Made by a program: the position numbers and the translations under genes. Shown here piece by piece: positions 34,377 through 44,015 of a stretch of 64,000 bases of DNA. The stretch is from Sphingobacterium corticibacter. Lineage in GTDB: Bacteria; Bacteroidota; Bacteroidia; Sphingobacteriales; Sphingobacteriaceae. Within the stretch, counting starts at the first letter, position 1. Each line of letters starts with the position of its first letter. The notes below the pieces were generated by a model. That model saw nothing but the letters and a program-made list of their open reading frames with translations. It did not search any database and was not told the DNA's origin. The stretch covers positions 248,001 through 312,000 of the forward strand of contig NZ_QDKG01000001.1 in the NCBI RefSeq assembly GCF_003076635.1. Reading direction: 5' to 3'.

Positions 34377-35345
34377 TTATTCATCGATAAGAACTAAACC
34401 ATCTGCTACAGATACTTTTTCTTCTAAAACATTTCTTAGCATAATCTCATTGCCCGATTCTCCATTTTTATTTCCATCCTCCATTAACGGATTGAAAAAA
34501 AAGTCGTAAGATCCGGCTACGATTCCTCGTTCTGGGATGTAAATAAATCGCTCAACACCTCTGCTAAAGTCAAGGTTATGATTCGAGTTATTGAAGGCTG
34601 TCGTCCAAAACTTATATCCGACAGCATCACTAAATTTCACTTTATCACTCAAATAATCTTTCCAGATTCGCCACCATTCACGATAATTCAATTTTTTAGT
34701 GTCATCTACAAATCCTGAAAGTGCAGGACTGTAAAAAGAATAATGTTTACTGAACTGGTTTACATAATCCTTTATTTTGATTGGCGACTCCATCAAATTA
34801 AGTTGACCGTAAGGGGATGGGAATATTGGATCAACTGACTTAACTTCGAAAAGCTCCAATAGACAGTTCTTGCTAATATAAGTTTCACCATTATTTTGAA
34901 AAACTACCTGATACTTGTTAAAGTATTTGCGTTCTATATTTTTCATTTGACCATTTGTATAACCAACGTTCGAAACAAAAAGTGATTGCAGATCGATAAT
35001 AGGAACGTCTTGCAGTTCCATTTCAGAAGTATCGATCTTCGTCCACTGATCGCCCGAAGTGTGATCTGGTAATACTGATATTAGTAAGATGCGTTCATAG
35101 TTGTTTTCATTTTTTGGGAAGACTATATTGTATGTGATTACTTTTAGGTTTTTTTTATATAGATTACTCATATCCAAACTATAGTTAAAAATCCTATAAT
35201 TATCATTTTTAGAAGTTTCTGCATCTATACGGATAACCTTAAGTTCATGGGAAAAGGACAAGCCTATATGGGCAAAAATCGCCAATATTATAGTTCCCAA
35301 CTTAACATTTAGTACCTGCCGAATTACCATTACTTTGCCTTTCAT
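34377..35345 (-). CDS. Secreted hypothetical accessory protein
   Basis: 322 aa. Overlaps the upstream lipoprotein gene by 44 nt; ATG at 35345 or 35330 possible. A hydrophobic N-terminal segment (LGTIILAIFAHIGLSF) looks like a signal peptide. The rest is beta-rich with many Asn/Tyr/Trp and no recognised domain. Co-transcribed with the HEFWH protein, so the two may act together outside the inner membrane. Confidence 0.6.
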   Translation of the reverse strand: MKGKVMVIRQVLNVKLGTIILAIFAHIGLSFSHELKVIRIDAETSKNDNYRIFNYSLDMSNLYKKNLKVITYNIVFPKNENNYERILLISVLPDHTSGDQWTKIDTSEMELQDVPIIDLQSLFVSNVGYTNGQMKNIERKYFNKYQVVFQNNGETYISKNCLLELFEVKSVDPIFPSPYGQLNLMESPIKIKDYVNQFSKHYSFYSPALSGFVDDTKKLNYREWWRIWKDYLSDKVKFSDAVGYKFWTTAFNNSNHNLDFSRGVERFIYIPERGIVAGSYDFFFNPLMEDGNKNGESGNEIMLRNVLEEKVSVADGLVLIDE

Positions 35346-36624
35346 TATTATTCAAATTTATCATATCATTACTTCTACCATCAATAATCCCAGTAGTTAT
35401 TAGTGCTTCCACAACATTCGCAGGAAGGTTTGGATTGAAAAGTTGAAGATCATCGCGCATTAACTCAAAAAAGTCACTAAACCGACTATGATCCGCATTT
35501 TGTTGCAAAATATATTGATTGCCATCAGTAGACGAATAAGTTGTCAACTCAGGATACTTGGCATCAAACGCCGCACTACCTAAATGATATCTTTCAACAT
35601 CTAAATAAGCGTGCCAAAATTCGTGATACATTGTTACCAACATATACTCTTGAGTTGCATTCTCTAACATATTCGTAGACAATGCAACTTGTGCATCGTA
35701 TATTGAATAACCGCCTAATTTTCCTCCATCATAATTTGGATCTGGAAATGCTTTTGGCAAAAATGTAATATTTATCTTTGTTTGTGGACCTCCAAATGTT
35801 TTGGTAAAAGCATCAGAAATTTTAGTGTTAGATGTTTTCATATATTGCAATACTGAAGACGCGCACGGATAAGAATGTAAAAGATCTATTATTTCTGTTT
35901 CCTCTGGGCTATCCTCTGAGTCTCCCTCAGGCGGTGCTACTGGTACATTTCCATTGTTATTACCACCACCGCCGCCGCCTGGATTTGGATTCCAATTGTG
36001 ATCATCGCCATCACCATCAGCATCTCCCTCACCTTGCTCAGGAGGCATAATAACGACCTCATCAATATCCCGAATTGGGTCGTTAGCTCTTTTTATAGCC
36101 GCTCTACTGTCAGTACCAACTACTAAGGAGCTAACTCTATATCCTAACTGATTACTACTATTGATCCTTAAGACTCGTTTATCGCGTATATACATTCCCT
36201 GTAGGTAAACCTTGCCGTCAATTGTATAAATTGTGAGAGGCGAATTGCCCTTATAAGGATTGCTTGCAAATTCCTTGATTATACCATGTGCCTTACCATA
36301 TTTATCGACTACTACTGACATTTCAACAAGATACGCAATGCTTGCAGGACTTTTTTTCATTCGAACAGAAATCCAAGGTTGTCCAGATGAGTTTCGGCTA
36401 ACTTGATATTTTTCCCAGTTAGGCTGTAAATTTCGGAATTCAATATCTGATTTGGGCGTTGCACTACGTGCTCCGCGTTGAAACCAGCTTTTTGCTATAG
36501 TAAGGAGACTGTCTTCTTTAGGAACAATCTCAGAATCTACGTAAGATTCCTTCATACAAGACAAAGAAAATGAAAGCAAAAATATGGCAAAGAAGACCAT
36601 ATTTATATTTTTCTTAAAATTCAT
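35302..36624 (-). CDS. Lipoprotein with HEFWH zinc-metallopeptidase motif
   Basis: 440 aa. Lipoprotein signal (FLLSFSLSC, then MKES). N-terminal beta domain (about 45-190), a Gly/Asn/Pro/Glu low-complexity linker (about 205-245), then a C-terminal domain with MYHEFWHAYLDVE (HExxH) near residue 340, typical of zincin proteases. Acidic metal ligand not assigned with certainty. An accessory gene of the prophage, read in the late-gene direction; probably changes the lysogen surface. Confidence 0.7.
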   Translation of the reverse strand: MNFKKNINMVFFAIFLLSFSLSCMKESYVDSEIVPKEDSLLTIAKSWFQRGARSATPKSDIEFRNLQPNWEKYQVSRNSSGQPWISVRMKKSPASIAYLVEMSVVVDKYGKAHGIIKEFASNPYKGNSPLTIYTIDGKVYLQGMYIRDKRVLRINSSNQLGYRVSSLVVGTDSRAAIKRANDPIRDIDEVVIMPPEQGEGDADGDGDDHNWNPNPGGGGGGNNNGNVPVAPPEGDSEDSPEETEIIDLLHSYPCASSVLQYMKTSNTKISDAFTKTFGGPQTKINITFLPKAFPDPNYDGGKLGGYSIYDAQVALSTNMLENATQEYMLVTMYHEFWHAYLDVERYHLGSAAFDAKYPELTTYSSTDGNQYILQQNADHSRFSDFFELMRDDLQLFNPNLPANVVEALITTGIIDGRSNDMINLNNNERQSNGNSAGTKC

Positions 36625-36715
36625 AATAGGTATATATGTGTGTGTTTTAATATATTCTCTAAAGATAGAAATTTAATGCGAAATCTCAACTATTCATTTT
36701 CTAGTTTTCGCGCGG

Positions 36716-37234
36716 CTAGATCTTTCTGATCCTAAACCACAACAAAAAACCATTCACAATCACCACCGCGCACCCAATCCCTATCCACATTCCCCAGATT
36801 GACCAGAATGACGGCTTGCTTTCACTTGCCTTCTCCTCTTTACGCTGTTCCTGCTTCTTGCCTTCTTGCTCTACACTATCCTTTTTATGGTCTAGTGTAC
36901 GTGAAACTTCCCCGACCATATTCCGAGCTGCATCCGTTTGCTGCTTAGTATTCTGTACTATACTGTCCGCTTCTGTGGTGATGGTACCGTCTGGAGCAAT
37001 AGTCGTTTGCGCGCCGGGCTTTGTATATACTTTTGTTTGGCCATCGCTAGAACTTACCACACGCGTATTCTCTTCCACTCGACCAGTCTCTTTGACTGTC
37101 AGATCGGTATTTACTTTGACGTCCTTAGTCGACTCAACCTTATCCAAGCTCTTTTCCGATCGCTTGGACTTTCGGAATATTCCACAGCCAGTAAGCGCGA
37201 GGAATGCAAGCATTATCACTAATACACGTATCAT
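36716..37234 (-). CDS. One-piece spanin-like lipoprotein (u-spanin)
   Basis: 172 aa. Lipobox at the N-terminus (MLAFLALTGC), a charged coiled-coil-like Ser/Lys/Glu middle, and one C-terminal membrane helix (MWIGIGCAVVIVNGFLLWF) with a basic end. Outer-membrane lipid anchor plus inner-membrane helix is the design of unimolecular spanins, which fuse the two membranes at lysis. Its place after amidase and holin-like genes supports this. Confidence 0.75.
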   Translation of the reverse strand: MIRVLVIMLAFLALTGCGIFRKSKRSEKSLDKVESTKDVKVNTDLTVKETGRVEENTRVVSSSDGQTKVYTKPGAQTTIAPDGTITTEADSIVQNTKQQTDAARNMVGEVSRTLDHKKDSVEQEGKKQEQRKEEKASESKPSFWSIWGMWIGIGCAVVIVNGFLLWFRIRKI

Positions 37235-37398
37235 AACTTCTCAATTTTAATAGTCATACCTTCCAATTTACAGGAAAGCGAATCCAGCAGCGGCACGAGC
37301 TCATCCAAAGGCTGGGCAATACGTTGCACTGGTACTGGCCGGCTTTGCGGCTCATCGCCAACTGCGACGATAAGCACAAATAGAATTATCCATTTCAT
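37231..37398 (-). CDS. Small lysis-operon protein, 55 aa
   Basis: Reads MKWIILFVLIVAVGDEPQS... with a hydrophobic start and a helical C-terminal part (LVPLLDSLSCKLEGM). ATG overlaps the previous stop (37395-37398) and its TGA overlaps the spanin ATG (37231-37234), so it is translationally coupled on both sides. May be a second holin/antiholin or spanin helper. Confidence 0.6.
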   Translation of the reverse strand: MKWIILFVLIVAVGDEPQSRPVPVQRIAQPLDELVPLLDSLSCKLEGMTIKIEKL

Positions 37399-37700
37399 TT
37401 GCGTTTCCCTTTCTGTTGTTGAGCAACACTATCCACCTTCACCGCTGCGCTATCTACTTTGATAGCTGCTTCTTTCACCTTGTCTACTGCAGGCGTAACC
37501 TGTTTGCGGACTTCCTCGATCATTTGCCTATACAGCTTATCTTGCATCTCGGTCATTTGCTTGGTGTGTGTATCGCTGCGATCCGTGACATAGTAAAGCA
37601 CAGACCAGAAAACCGAGACGACAGTAATTAGCGCATAAGTCACTGGATGCTTGACAATCTGCATGAAAGTTGGCTGTTTGCCTTGCTCTTCTGTTTTCAT
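37395..37700 (-). CDS. Holin-like membrane protein
   Basis: 101 aa. One hydrophobic segment (PVTYALITVVSVFWSVLYYV, about 19-38) followed by a long charged helix with repeated AAxKVDSAA units and a Lys-rich end. 4 nt downstream of the amidase gene. A holin or an inner-membrane lysis factor; single-helix form makes the exact role uncertain. Confidence 0.6.
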   Translation of the reverse strand: MKTEEQGKQPTFMQIVKHPVTYALITVVSVFWSVLYYVTDRSDTHTKQMTEMQDKLYRQMIEEVRKQVTPAVDKVKEAAIKVDSAAVKVDSVAQQQKGKRK

Positions 37701-37704
37701 TTAT

Positions 37705-38226
37705 TTAATACGTTTTCCGGTGCTTCATTCGCTCCAATGCCTTATTGCCGGCTATCCATCCATACTCTTCCATCGCGTTGAATGTTGGACATACTTTGAT
37801 CCACTCACGCTGCTCGATGATCCCATTCCCATTCAGATCTGGTGAAAGATCGCGGTGGCCTACTATGGATATATGGCCTATCTCCTGATGCTTCCCGATT
37901 TCTTTAAAGAAGTATTCGATGGCCGACCAGAAACCATCCTTTTGTTCAGGTGTGCGCGTATCTCCATAGATGTGCTTCCCGTTCTTGATCTCAACTAGAC
38001 CACCAATATAGGATGCATGCACGCTGTCGGAATTATAGCCAGCAACACCATTTGTAATCTTGCTGATGTCGGCCAAGTGAACCAAGGATCCATCTGTAGG
38101 AATTAGAATGTGGTACCCCGGATTTTTCCATCCGAGATTCACACGCCACATGCGCTGGATAGATTCTGGCGTTTCGTCCGCCCAACCTGCAGTAGTATGC
38201 AGGACTATTCTATTTATCTTTCTCAT
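37705..38226 (-). CDS. N-acetylmuramoyl-L-alanine amidase (endolysin)
   Basis: 173 aa, T7 lysozyme/PGRP fold. Zinc ligands: His in RIVLHTTAGW, His in SIVGHRDLSPD and Cys in IKVCPTFN; catalytic Tyr in NPGYHILI. It cuts the amide bond between muramic acid and L-Ala in peptidoglycan. No signal peptide, so it needs the holin-like protein to reach the wall. Confidence 0.92.
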   Translation of the reverse strand: MRKINRIVLHTTAGWADETPESIQRMWRVNLGWKNPGYHILIPTDGSLVHLADISKITNGVAGYNSDSVHASYIGGLVEIKNGKHIYGDTRTPEQKDGFWSAIEYFFKEIGKHQEIGHISIVGHRDLSPDLNGNGIIEQREWIKVCPTFNAMEEYGWIAGNKALERMKHRKTY

Positions 38227-38506
38227 TGTTACTAATGTTGCTGATCACATCCATCTCATCAAGAATAGCGATCATCAGCACGCTGTCACGCGTACCTGCA
38301 CTAAAACCAATATTCACGTATCCTTGATCATTTTTTGAAGCAGTTACAGATGATTGATCTTTGTAACCACTTACAGAGATAGACTGTACATGATCATCGG
38401 AGCGTTGCACATTGAAATCTAATGTCCATTCATTGAATACTGCTCTTGATTGTTCCTGAGTTGTGGTAACTACTACCTCTCTTTTAATTGTGTTTTGATT
38501 TGCCAT
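38210..38506 (-). CDS. Hypothetical late protein
   Basis: 98 aa, beta-rich (KREVVVTTTQEQSRAVF, VQSISVSGYKDQSSV), overlaps the endolysin gene by 17 nt. No domain recognised; location between tail tip and lysis genes suggests a tail accessory or chaperone. Confidence 0.55.
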   Translation of the reverse strand: MANQNTIKREVVVTTTQEQSRAVFNEWTLDFNVQRSDDHVQSISVSGYKDQSSVTASKNDQGYVNIGFSAGTRDSVLMIAILDEMDVISNISNNEKDK

Positions 38507-38509
38507 TTT

Positions 38510-38791
38510 CTATTTTATTTTTTTGATTGTTTCTATTAGTGCCTGTGATACGCGGTGCTGATACATGTGTTGCACCATTGAGATTAATTCGCCTTCGACA
38601 ACCTCATTCAGTTCAGCTTTTCCGTCCGTATGGATCGCTTTTGCAAATGCATCCATCTCGATAGATTGAGCATTTTTAAAAAGTGTATTGCCAAGATCTT
38701 TCTGATCAAAATTGATTGCTGTAAAGTTTCCTTCCAAATCTGTGAATCCGACTTCCTTGAGGTCTAAGATTCTGCTATTTTGCTTTTTCAT
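38510..38791 (-). CDS. Hypothetical late protein
   Basis: 93 aa, 3 nt before the next gene. Acidic, with a helical C-terminus. Contains DLEGNFTAINFDQKDLGN. No recognised domain; probably a small tail-associated or assembly protein. Confidence 0.55.
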   Translation of the reverse strand: MKKQNSRILDLKEVGFTDLEGNFTAINFDQKDLGNTLFKNAQSIEMDAFAKAIHTDGKAELNEVVEGELISMVQHMYQHRVSQALIETIKKIK

Positions 38792-38800
38792 CTTTTCGAT

Positions 38801-41800
38801 TTACGTGTTACCCATAATGAATATATCATTGATTGTTACGTTGTCCGTAACCTTACCACCCCAAATTCTCATCACTCTGACAGTGTAATAATTGTTCCCT
38901 GCATTGATATCCCTAGACATAAATACGTTACCTACACAATACCACCCGTTAGGTATCCAAGCACTATTATATGGTGTCCCCGTATGGTATCCCTCGTATT
39001 GTTTATACTGACTACTTTCAGGATTATTCCCTGCGTGATATAAATATCTTGTAGCTCCTACTGGTGTTTTAGGTTGTCCATTTTGACTATTACTTGAGGA
39101 TTGTAGTAAGCTTCTTGCATCATTTTGATTGAGCGCTGAAGCAGAAGTAATCAGCCATAAATTAACAGGTGTACTGGTAGCAGGTGTACTATTAACATAG
39201 ACAATCCCAGCCTGCCCTGCTTCCCATAGTTTTGCACCTTGCGAATTATAGAATATCATAGTTGGCTCGCCATTGATCAATCCCATCTCAATGCCAATAG
39301 TTCCGTTTTCGTGACGGACTTTAAATAAGCCATCACCATCTTCATTTAGAGACGTTCTATTTGCATTGTCTGATGTTTTCAATCTTCGCACTAGCAGTTC
39401 ATCGACTCTGATCTTGTCTGCTGTAATAGAGTTGGCACGGATACTATCGGCAGTCACCATACCAGTAAGAGAGATGTTTTTGCTAAAAAGACTGATCTGA
39501 TTTGGAGTGATACTGATACCTGATTCTACTTCTGATTTTGTTGGTACATCATCCACTGTGCTCAAATCATAGACAGCGGCAAAACAGATATGCCACAACA
39601 AAGGTGCAGATGCTGTTGGTGTTGCTCCACCTGCAATTGAAAAGAATGCTGTAGTACTAACACTACCTGTACCACATTCAACTCGATAAACATATTCTGA
39701 CCATCCACCTGTACCTTCATTAGAAGTCATCCACCTATGAGTATTACCTGCCCCTAAACCATTTGTATGAAAATGAATAGATCTTCCTACAGGTATAAGA
39801 GCTATAAACTTAATATTGTAAATGCCATTCTGAACTGGTTGGAATCCCCAACTCACTCCGCCCCATTGTGGAGCTGTATTTCCACCACTATGTGTAATAG
39901 TTAATGCTTGTGTACCTGTAGGTTGTGAACCGATATTAAAGTTTCTGTTTATGGTTACACTTCCAGTACGATTATTGTCATAAACAACTAGACCATTTTG
40001 TGTTCGAAAAGCATCGCCTGCATACAATGTAAATGTTGGATTTCGAAACATTAACCGACCTGATGATGAAGATTGAACCTGATTACGTACAGTTAGATTA
40101 ATAGCTTGTGGTGTAATAGAAGCTTCTGCTGACTGCAACCGAGTGTTAATACCATTGACAGTTGTCTGGTCAGACTTTAAACTAATCGCGTTATTGACAA
40201 CATTTATCTGAGTATCTGTATAGCTTCTAGCATTCGATTGCGCATTATTTGCTTTGTTGGTAGCATCACTAGATGCATTCGTTACTGCTGTACTAAGTTC
40301 ACTCTTAGTTGCACGTAGACTAATAGCATCGTTACTTTGACTGATCTGTGTAAATGCTCTAGAGAATTCATCTTCAAATTCACCAGGATTTGGTGTCCAA
40401 TCTGATAGTACGTTACCCTCTGCTAACATAATTTCAGTTACTCTGAACCAACCAGTAGCTAAATTGCTATATATATGTGGCCTGACATAATAGGTATTGT
40501 TAGTACCTCCCGCTGTTTTAAATGTGACCCAAACTCTCTTCCAAGTTTCAGCCGCTAATGATTGATCAAATTGTACATATGAACTTATAAAACCACCATT
40601 AGTGTTAGGGGAAGAACCTACCCAAACGTGCATTGGTACACCTGCCGCACCTGAGTTAGCATTTTGTGCTTTTATCATTGCGGAATAGGTGTATTCTGTA
40701 CCACCTTTTACAGGAATAGGATGCGCATACCGTATACCTGATGGAAAGTCCGATACAAGTAGGTTAGACCCATCAATGTATTTTTCACCTGAAATAGCTA
40801 AACCACCACCGTTATTATTCCAGTTTTCTAAGCCTTGGAAATTACGTGTGTTTTTAAGCATATTTCTGCCGGCAACTCTAACGACTTTAGTTACTGTGCT
40901 AACAATTGCATCAGGGGTAATTATCTGCTCAGCACTCTGAAGTCTTGAAATCAGCCCATCAGTAACAGTACGATCCGCTTTTAGTATAATTTTATTATCT
41001 AGTACTTTAAAATCGGCTTTGTTCTCGGTACGCAAATCGTCTACACTCGCGTTTATTGCGGTATTCGCCTCACCCTTGGTATAGACGTTACTACCTGCCT
41101 GTACCATGAATTTACCTTTGAAAAAACCATTTTGGGCATATATGCCATAACCACTAAGCGCATTGAAATCTGCATCAACAATTCCATCCAACTTACCTAG
41201 GCGAACCTTCGTTTTGCCAGCTAATGATGCAGAAGTAACACCATCAATCACGTCTAAATAAGGCGCTTCATTGTCGGAAGCAGTAGCATAGATCGCACCT
41301 TGGCGGTTTCGATCTGTGGTATTCCCCATACGTACCACTTCATCTCGAGCTTCAGGAACGCTTGCACCCTCGATGATAACCAAAGTGAACGTACCATCAT
41401 TGTAATTTGTAGCGGTTACTCGTGCTACATAATACTTCATGTTGCGACCATTAAAGCGCTGGCAACGCAGTATATCATTTACAACAAATGGGATGTAGAT
41501 TGTGCCTTGATCAGTATCTATTTTGCATACGTAATTGCTACCACTTTTAACAACGCTTTCAAGCTTGATTGCATCAGAAATCCAAAGCGATCCGTTTGTC
41601 GCGCGGATTTGACTCACAATAAGTTCATAAACTGTAAAGTCTTTACGAACAGTCAAGCGATCAAACTCGGCCATCACGGTGCCATTGGCATCTTTGGAGA
41701 TGCGATATCCTTCACCAGCAAAACCGGAGACAAAACGCTCAGAACTAATACCAGCAAATCTTGGAGAATCTTGCGCACGTACTGGCTGGGTAACGTAGTC

Positions 41801-43591
41801 CGGCTGCGCATATCCATTCCATAAGTCAGCTTGCCCTGCCCAAACTTTAGCAGAGCCTAGCATCGCATAGCTTCCGGATTTCCATAGAGCATTAGTTGCA
41901 GCGTTAGATACTTGGGGGATTCGCAAAACAGTATTTGCAGTTACTCCGGCGAAAGAAACACTGTCGTTTGTTCTGACAGGTTGGTTAAGAAAGTCTGCAA
42001 ATTGTCGACCATCCCATTTATCAGAATCACTTGCGTAATCGGCAAGATCTGCCCGTAAAGCATTGTCAGCATTCGTTGCATGATCAGCTCGCAATGCTGC
42101 TGCTGCAGTAGTGGCAGTATTAGCGTGCCCAGCGGTCGCCGAGTATCCGGCACGTTCCGCAAACGTGGCCTTTGTCGACAGACCATCTTGAGAGATTCCC
42201 TTATTAACGGTATTTGCCAAACGATCCGACATGTTGCGTTCGCGAACCAGCTTATTGATGGTGATGATATTGCTAAGCGTAAAATCGTACAAGTACTCTT
42301 GCTGCAAATCGCGAGTATAGCTATCGATGCGGATGCTACCATTAAAACCAATATCTTCCGCTTGCAGCTCGACCAGTCCGCCTAGTGTTAATTCCACTTC
42401 ATTCTCCAATACGAATTTTGGAGTTAGCTTGCCTGTCCAATCGTATTGCTCGACACCTTCCTCTGCGAAATATTGATCACCAAGTTCCTTTACACGAGCT
42501 TCACTATGATCCACATAGGACTGAGGCATATTGATATTGAGAAGAACAAAGGTATCTCCAACAGAAGGCTTCAATTGCTCATTAGGGATTCCTTGCGGAT
42601 ACGCATTATCATCTGTAATAGCATTGAATAAGATTTGCTTATTGGCATGTGTATAGCCATCTTTGGCAATGGTAAACGTAAATCCATTAAGCAAACCAGA
42701 GGTAAATGCGATTTGTGCGCTCGTTCCATCATCTAGTAAATGATCATTTAAATCAAAATCCAAGTCTGTCGAACGGATGATGTTGATAGCGCTTGTCGCG
42801 GTAACTTTTGCATTTAAGCGAGGATAGACATTTTCGAAAACGATCACGCTTTCGACTCTATCTTGACCGTCCTGATATGATGGATTGACCATCGGGTTTC
42901 CACCAGTTGGCTGAATGTTCCGATGGCCGTAACCATTAGGGATGTTTTGTGAACCGCCAGCAACTGTTAGGTGTGTGACGATCGGATCCTCACGTCTTGA
43001 ACGGTTTAGTTCGTATAATCCTTTTCCTTTCCCATAAGAAAGTGAAAGACCTGTATCATTTTGGCGGCGTGTTAGGTTGATCGTTTTTCCATCAACCCAG
43101 AATTCGAGATTAGTCTGATCAGCTACATCTTGAAGAACCGTCAATAATTTTGCGGAACTGTAAGTCCACTGAATTACATCTGTATCATCGACAATTCCCA
43201 ACGACCACCCTGATGAAGCACGATTCGCGTTTTGAACCAGTAATCCAAGTATGGTACGTGCCTCTCCCTGAAGGTATACATCCGGTTGGGTTAGCTTATT
43301 CGATCCATCAAGCGTGTATAGAATCCACTTGCCTAAATCATAGTACAACGCCTCAAACTCTACTGTGTATGTGTAGCCAATTTGAGTGTTTTGCTTGGCA
43401 ATATTCTCTGGTCGATTGAGTTTGTATGTGTCGCCATACACCTGGATAGTATCACCTTTTTGAAAAGCAATAGCTACAGGAGATTTGATGGTAACCTCCA
43501 CCATATCCGCTTGCATGATCACACGTGACTGCTTGCCCTCAGCTTTCCCAGACCAAATTATCTCTGCACCTCTTCTAATCTCGTATATCAT
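38801..43591 (-). CDS. Tail tip / tail spike protein
   Basis: 1596 aa. N-terminal ~450 residues resemble the baseplate hub domain of siphovirus tail tips (IYEIRRGAEIIWSGKAEG start; LLVQNANRASSGWSLG, LQDVADQTNLEFWVDGK). Then two near-repeats with the pattern QPVRxxDSxxFAG (about 535-555 and 605-625), coiled coils, a carbohydrate-binding-like module (about 960-1110, from RNMLKNTRNFQGLENW) and receptor-binding beta domains to the C-terminus. Binds the host surface. Confidence 0.82.
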   Translation of the reverse strand: MIYEIRRGAEIIWSGKAEGKQSRVIMQADMVEVTIKSPVAIAFQKGDTIQVYGDTYKLNRPENIAKQNTQIGYTYTVEFEALYYDLGKWILYTLDGSNKLTQPDVYLQGEARTILGLLVQNANRASSGWSLGIVDDTDVIQWTYSSAKLLTVLQDVADQTNLEFWVDGKTINLTRRQNDTGLSLSYGKGKGLYELNRSRREDPIVTHLTVAGGSQNIPNGYGHRNIQPTGGNPMVNPSYQDGQDRVESVIVFENVYPRLNAKVTATSAINIIRSTDLDFDLNDHLLDDGTSAQIAFTSGLLNGFTFTIAKDGYTHANKQILFNAITDDNAYPQGIPNEQLKPSVGDTFVLLNINMPQSYVDHSEARVKELGDQYFAEEGVEQYDWTGKLTPKFVLENEVELTLGGLVELQAEDIGFNGSIRIDSYTRDLQQEYLYDFTLSNIITINKLVRERNMSDRLANTVNKGISQDGLSTKATFAERAGYSATAGHANTATTAAAALRADHATNADNALRADLADYASDSDKWDGRQFADFLNQPVRTNDSVSFAGVTANTVLRIPQVSNAATNALWKSGSYAMLGSAKVWAGQADLWNGYAQPDYVTQPVRAQDSPRFAGISSERFVSGFAGEGYRISKDANGTVMAEFDRLTVRKDFTVYELIVSQIRATNGSLWISDAIKLESVVKSGSNYVCKIDTDQGTIYIPFVVNDILRCQRFNGRNMKYYVARVTATNYNDGTFTLVIIEGASVPEARDEVVRMGNTTDRNRQGAIYATASDNEAPYLDVIDGVTSASLAGKTKVRLGKLDGIVDADFNALSGYGIYAQNGFFKGKFMVQAGSNVYTKGEANTAINASVDDLRTENKADFKVLDNKIILKADRTVTDGLISRLQSAEQIITPDAIVSTVTKVVRVAGRNMLKNTRNFQGLENWNNNGGGLAISGEKYIDGSNLLVSDFPSGIRYAHPIPVKGGTEYTYSAMIKAQNANSGAAGVPMHVWVGSSPNTNGGFISSYVQFDQSLAAETWKRVWVTFKTAGGTNNTYYVRPHIYSNLATGWFRVTEIMLAEGNVLSDWTPNPGEFEDEFSRAFTQISQSNDAISLRATKSELSTAVTNASSDATNKANNAQSNARSYTDTQINVVNNAISLKSDQTTVNGINTRLQSAEASITPQAINLTVRNQVQSSSSGRLMFRNPTFTLYAGDAFRTQNGLVVYDNNRTGSVTINRNFNIGSQPTGTQALTITHSGGNTAPQWGGVSWGFQPVQNGIYNIKFIALIPVGRSIHFHTNGLGAGNTHRWMTSNEGTGGWSEYVYRVECGTGSVSTTAFFSIAGGATPTASAPLLWHICFAAVYDLSTVDDVPTKSEVESGISITPNQISLFSKNISLTGMVTADSIRANSITADKIRVDELLVRRLKTSDNANRTSLNEDGDGLFKVRHENGTIGIEMGLINGEPTMIFYNSQGAKLWEAGQAGIVYVNSTPATSTPVNLWLITSASALNQNDARSLLQSSSNSQNGQPKTPVGATRYLYHAGNNPESSQYKQYEGYHTGTPYNSAWIPNGWYCVGNVFMSRDINAGNNYYTVRVMRIWGGKVTDNVTINDIFIMGNT

Positions 43592-43592
43592 G

Positions 43593-44015
43593 CTATGCTG
43601 GTATGGTAAAGTATTCTGTTGGGTGATCGTTGATAAGGACTAGCGTGAACTGCGCGTTGTTACCGATTCGGTTAAAGCCTGTCATGTTTTGATAGGATAG
43701 CTTAAAACGACGATAACGACCCATAAGGTCTAGGGTGAACTCGCCAGCAGTGATAAGGAAGTTTTGCAATGCGCGAAGCTTCTGTTCATAATCTGCCGTG
43801 CTCGTAGCTAAAATTGCACATGGCAGATTGTATGTGATGCTTTGGAATCGCTTTTCACCGTGATATCGCTCTGTTCCATCTTCGCTTGCCCAGTCGATTG
43901 ATAATCCGTTATCTTTTAATTCCGGCATCGCGTCTAGCTGACTGTAAGTTCCTTTGAGGAAATGTAGACCGTAAGCTGAAACGGTATCTTGGTTGTTAAT
44001 TAGGAAATTCGCCAT
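43593..44015 (-). CDS. Distal tail protein-like
   Basis: 140 aa between tape measure and tail tip, where Dit proteins lie. Beta-rich: DTVSAYGLHFLKGTYSQLD, DLMGRYRRFKLSYQNM, AQFTLVLINDHP. Joins tail tube to tip. Assignment rests on position and length. Confidence 0.65.
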   Translation of the reverse strand: MANFLINNQDTVSAYGLHFLKGTYSQLDAMPELKDNGLSIDWASEDGTERYHGEKRFQSITYNLPCAILATSTADYEQKLRALQNFLITAGEFTLDLMGRYRRFKLSYQNMTGFNRIGNNAQFTLVLINDHPTEYFTIPA

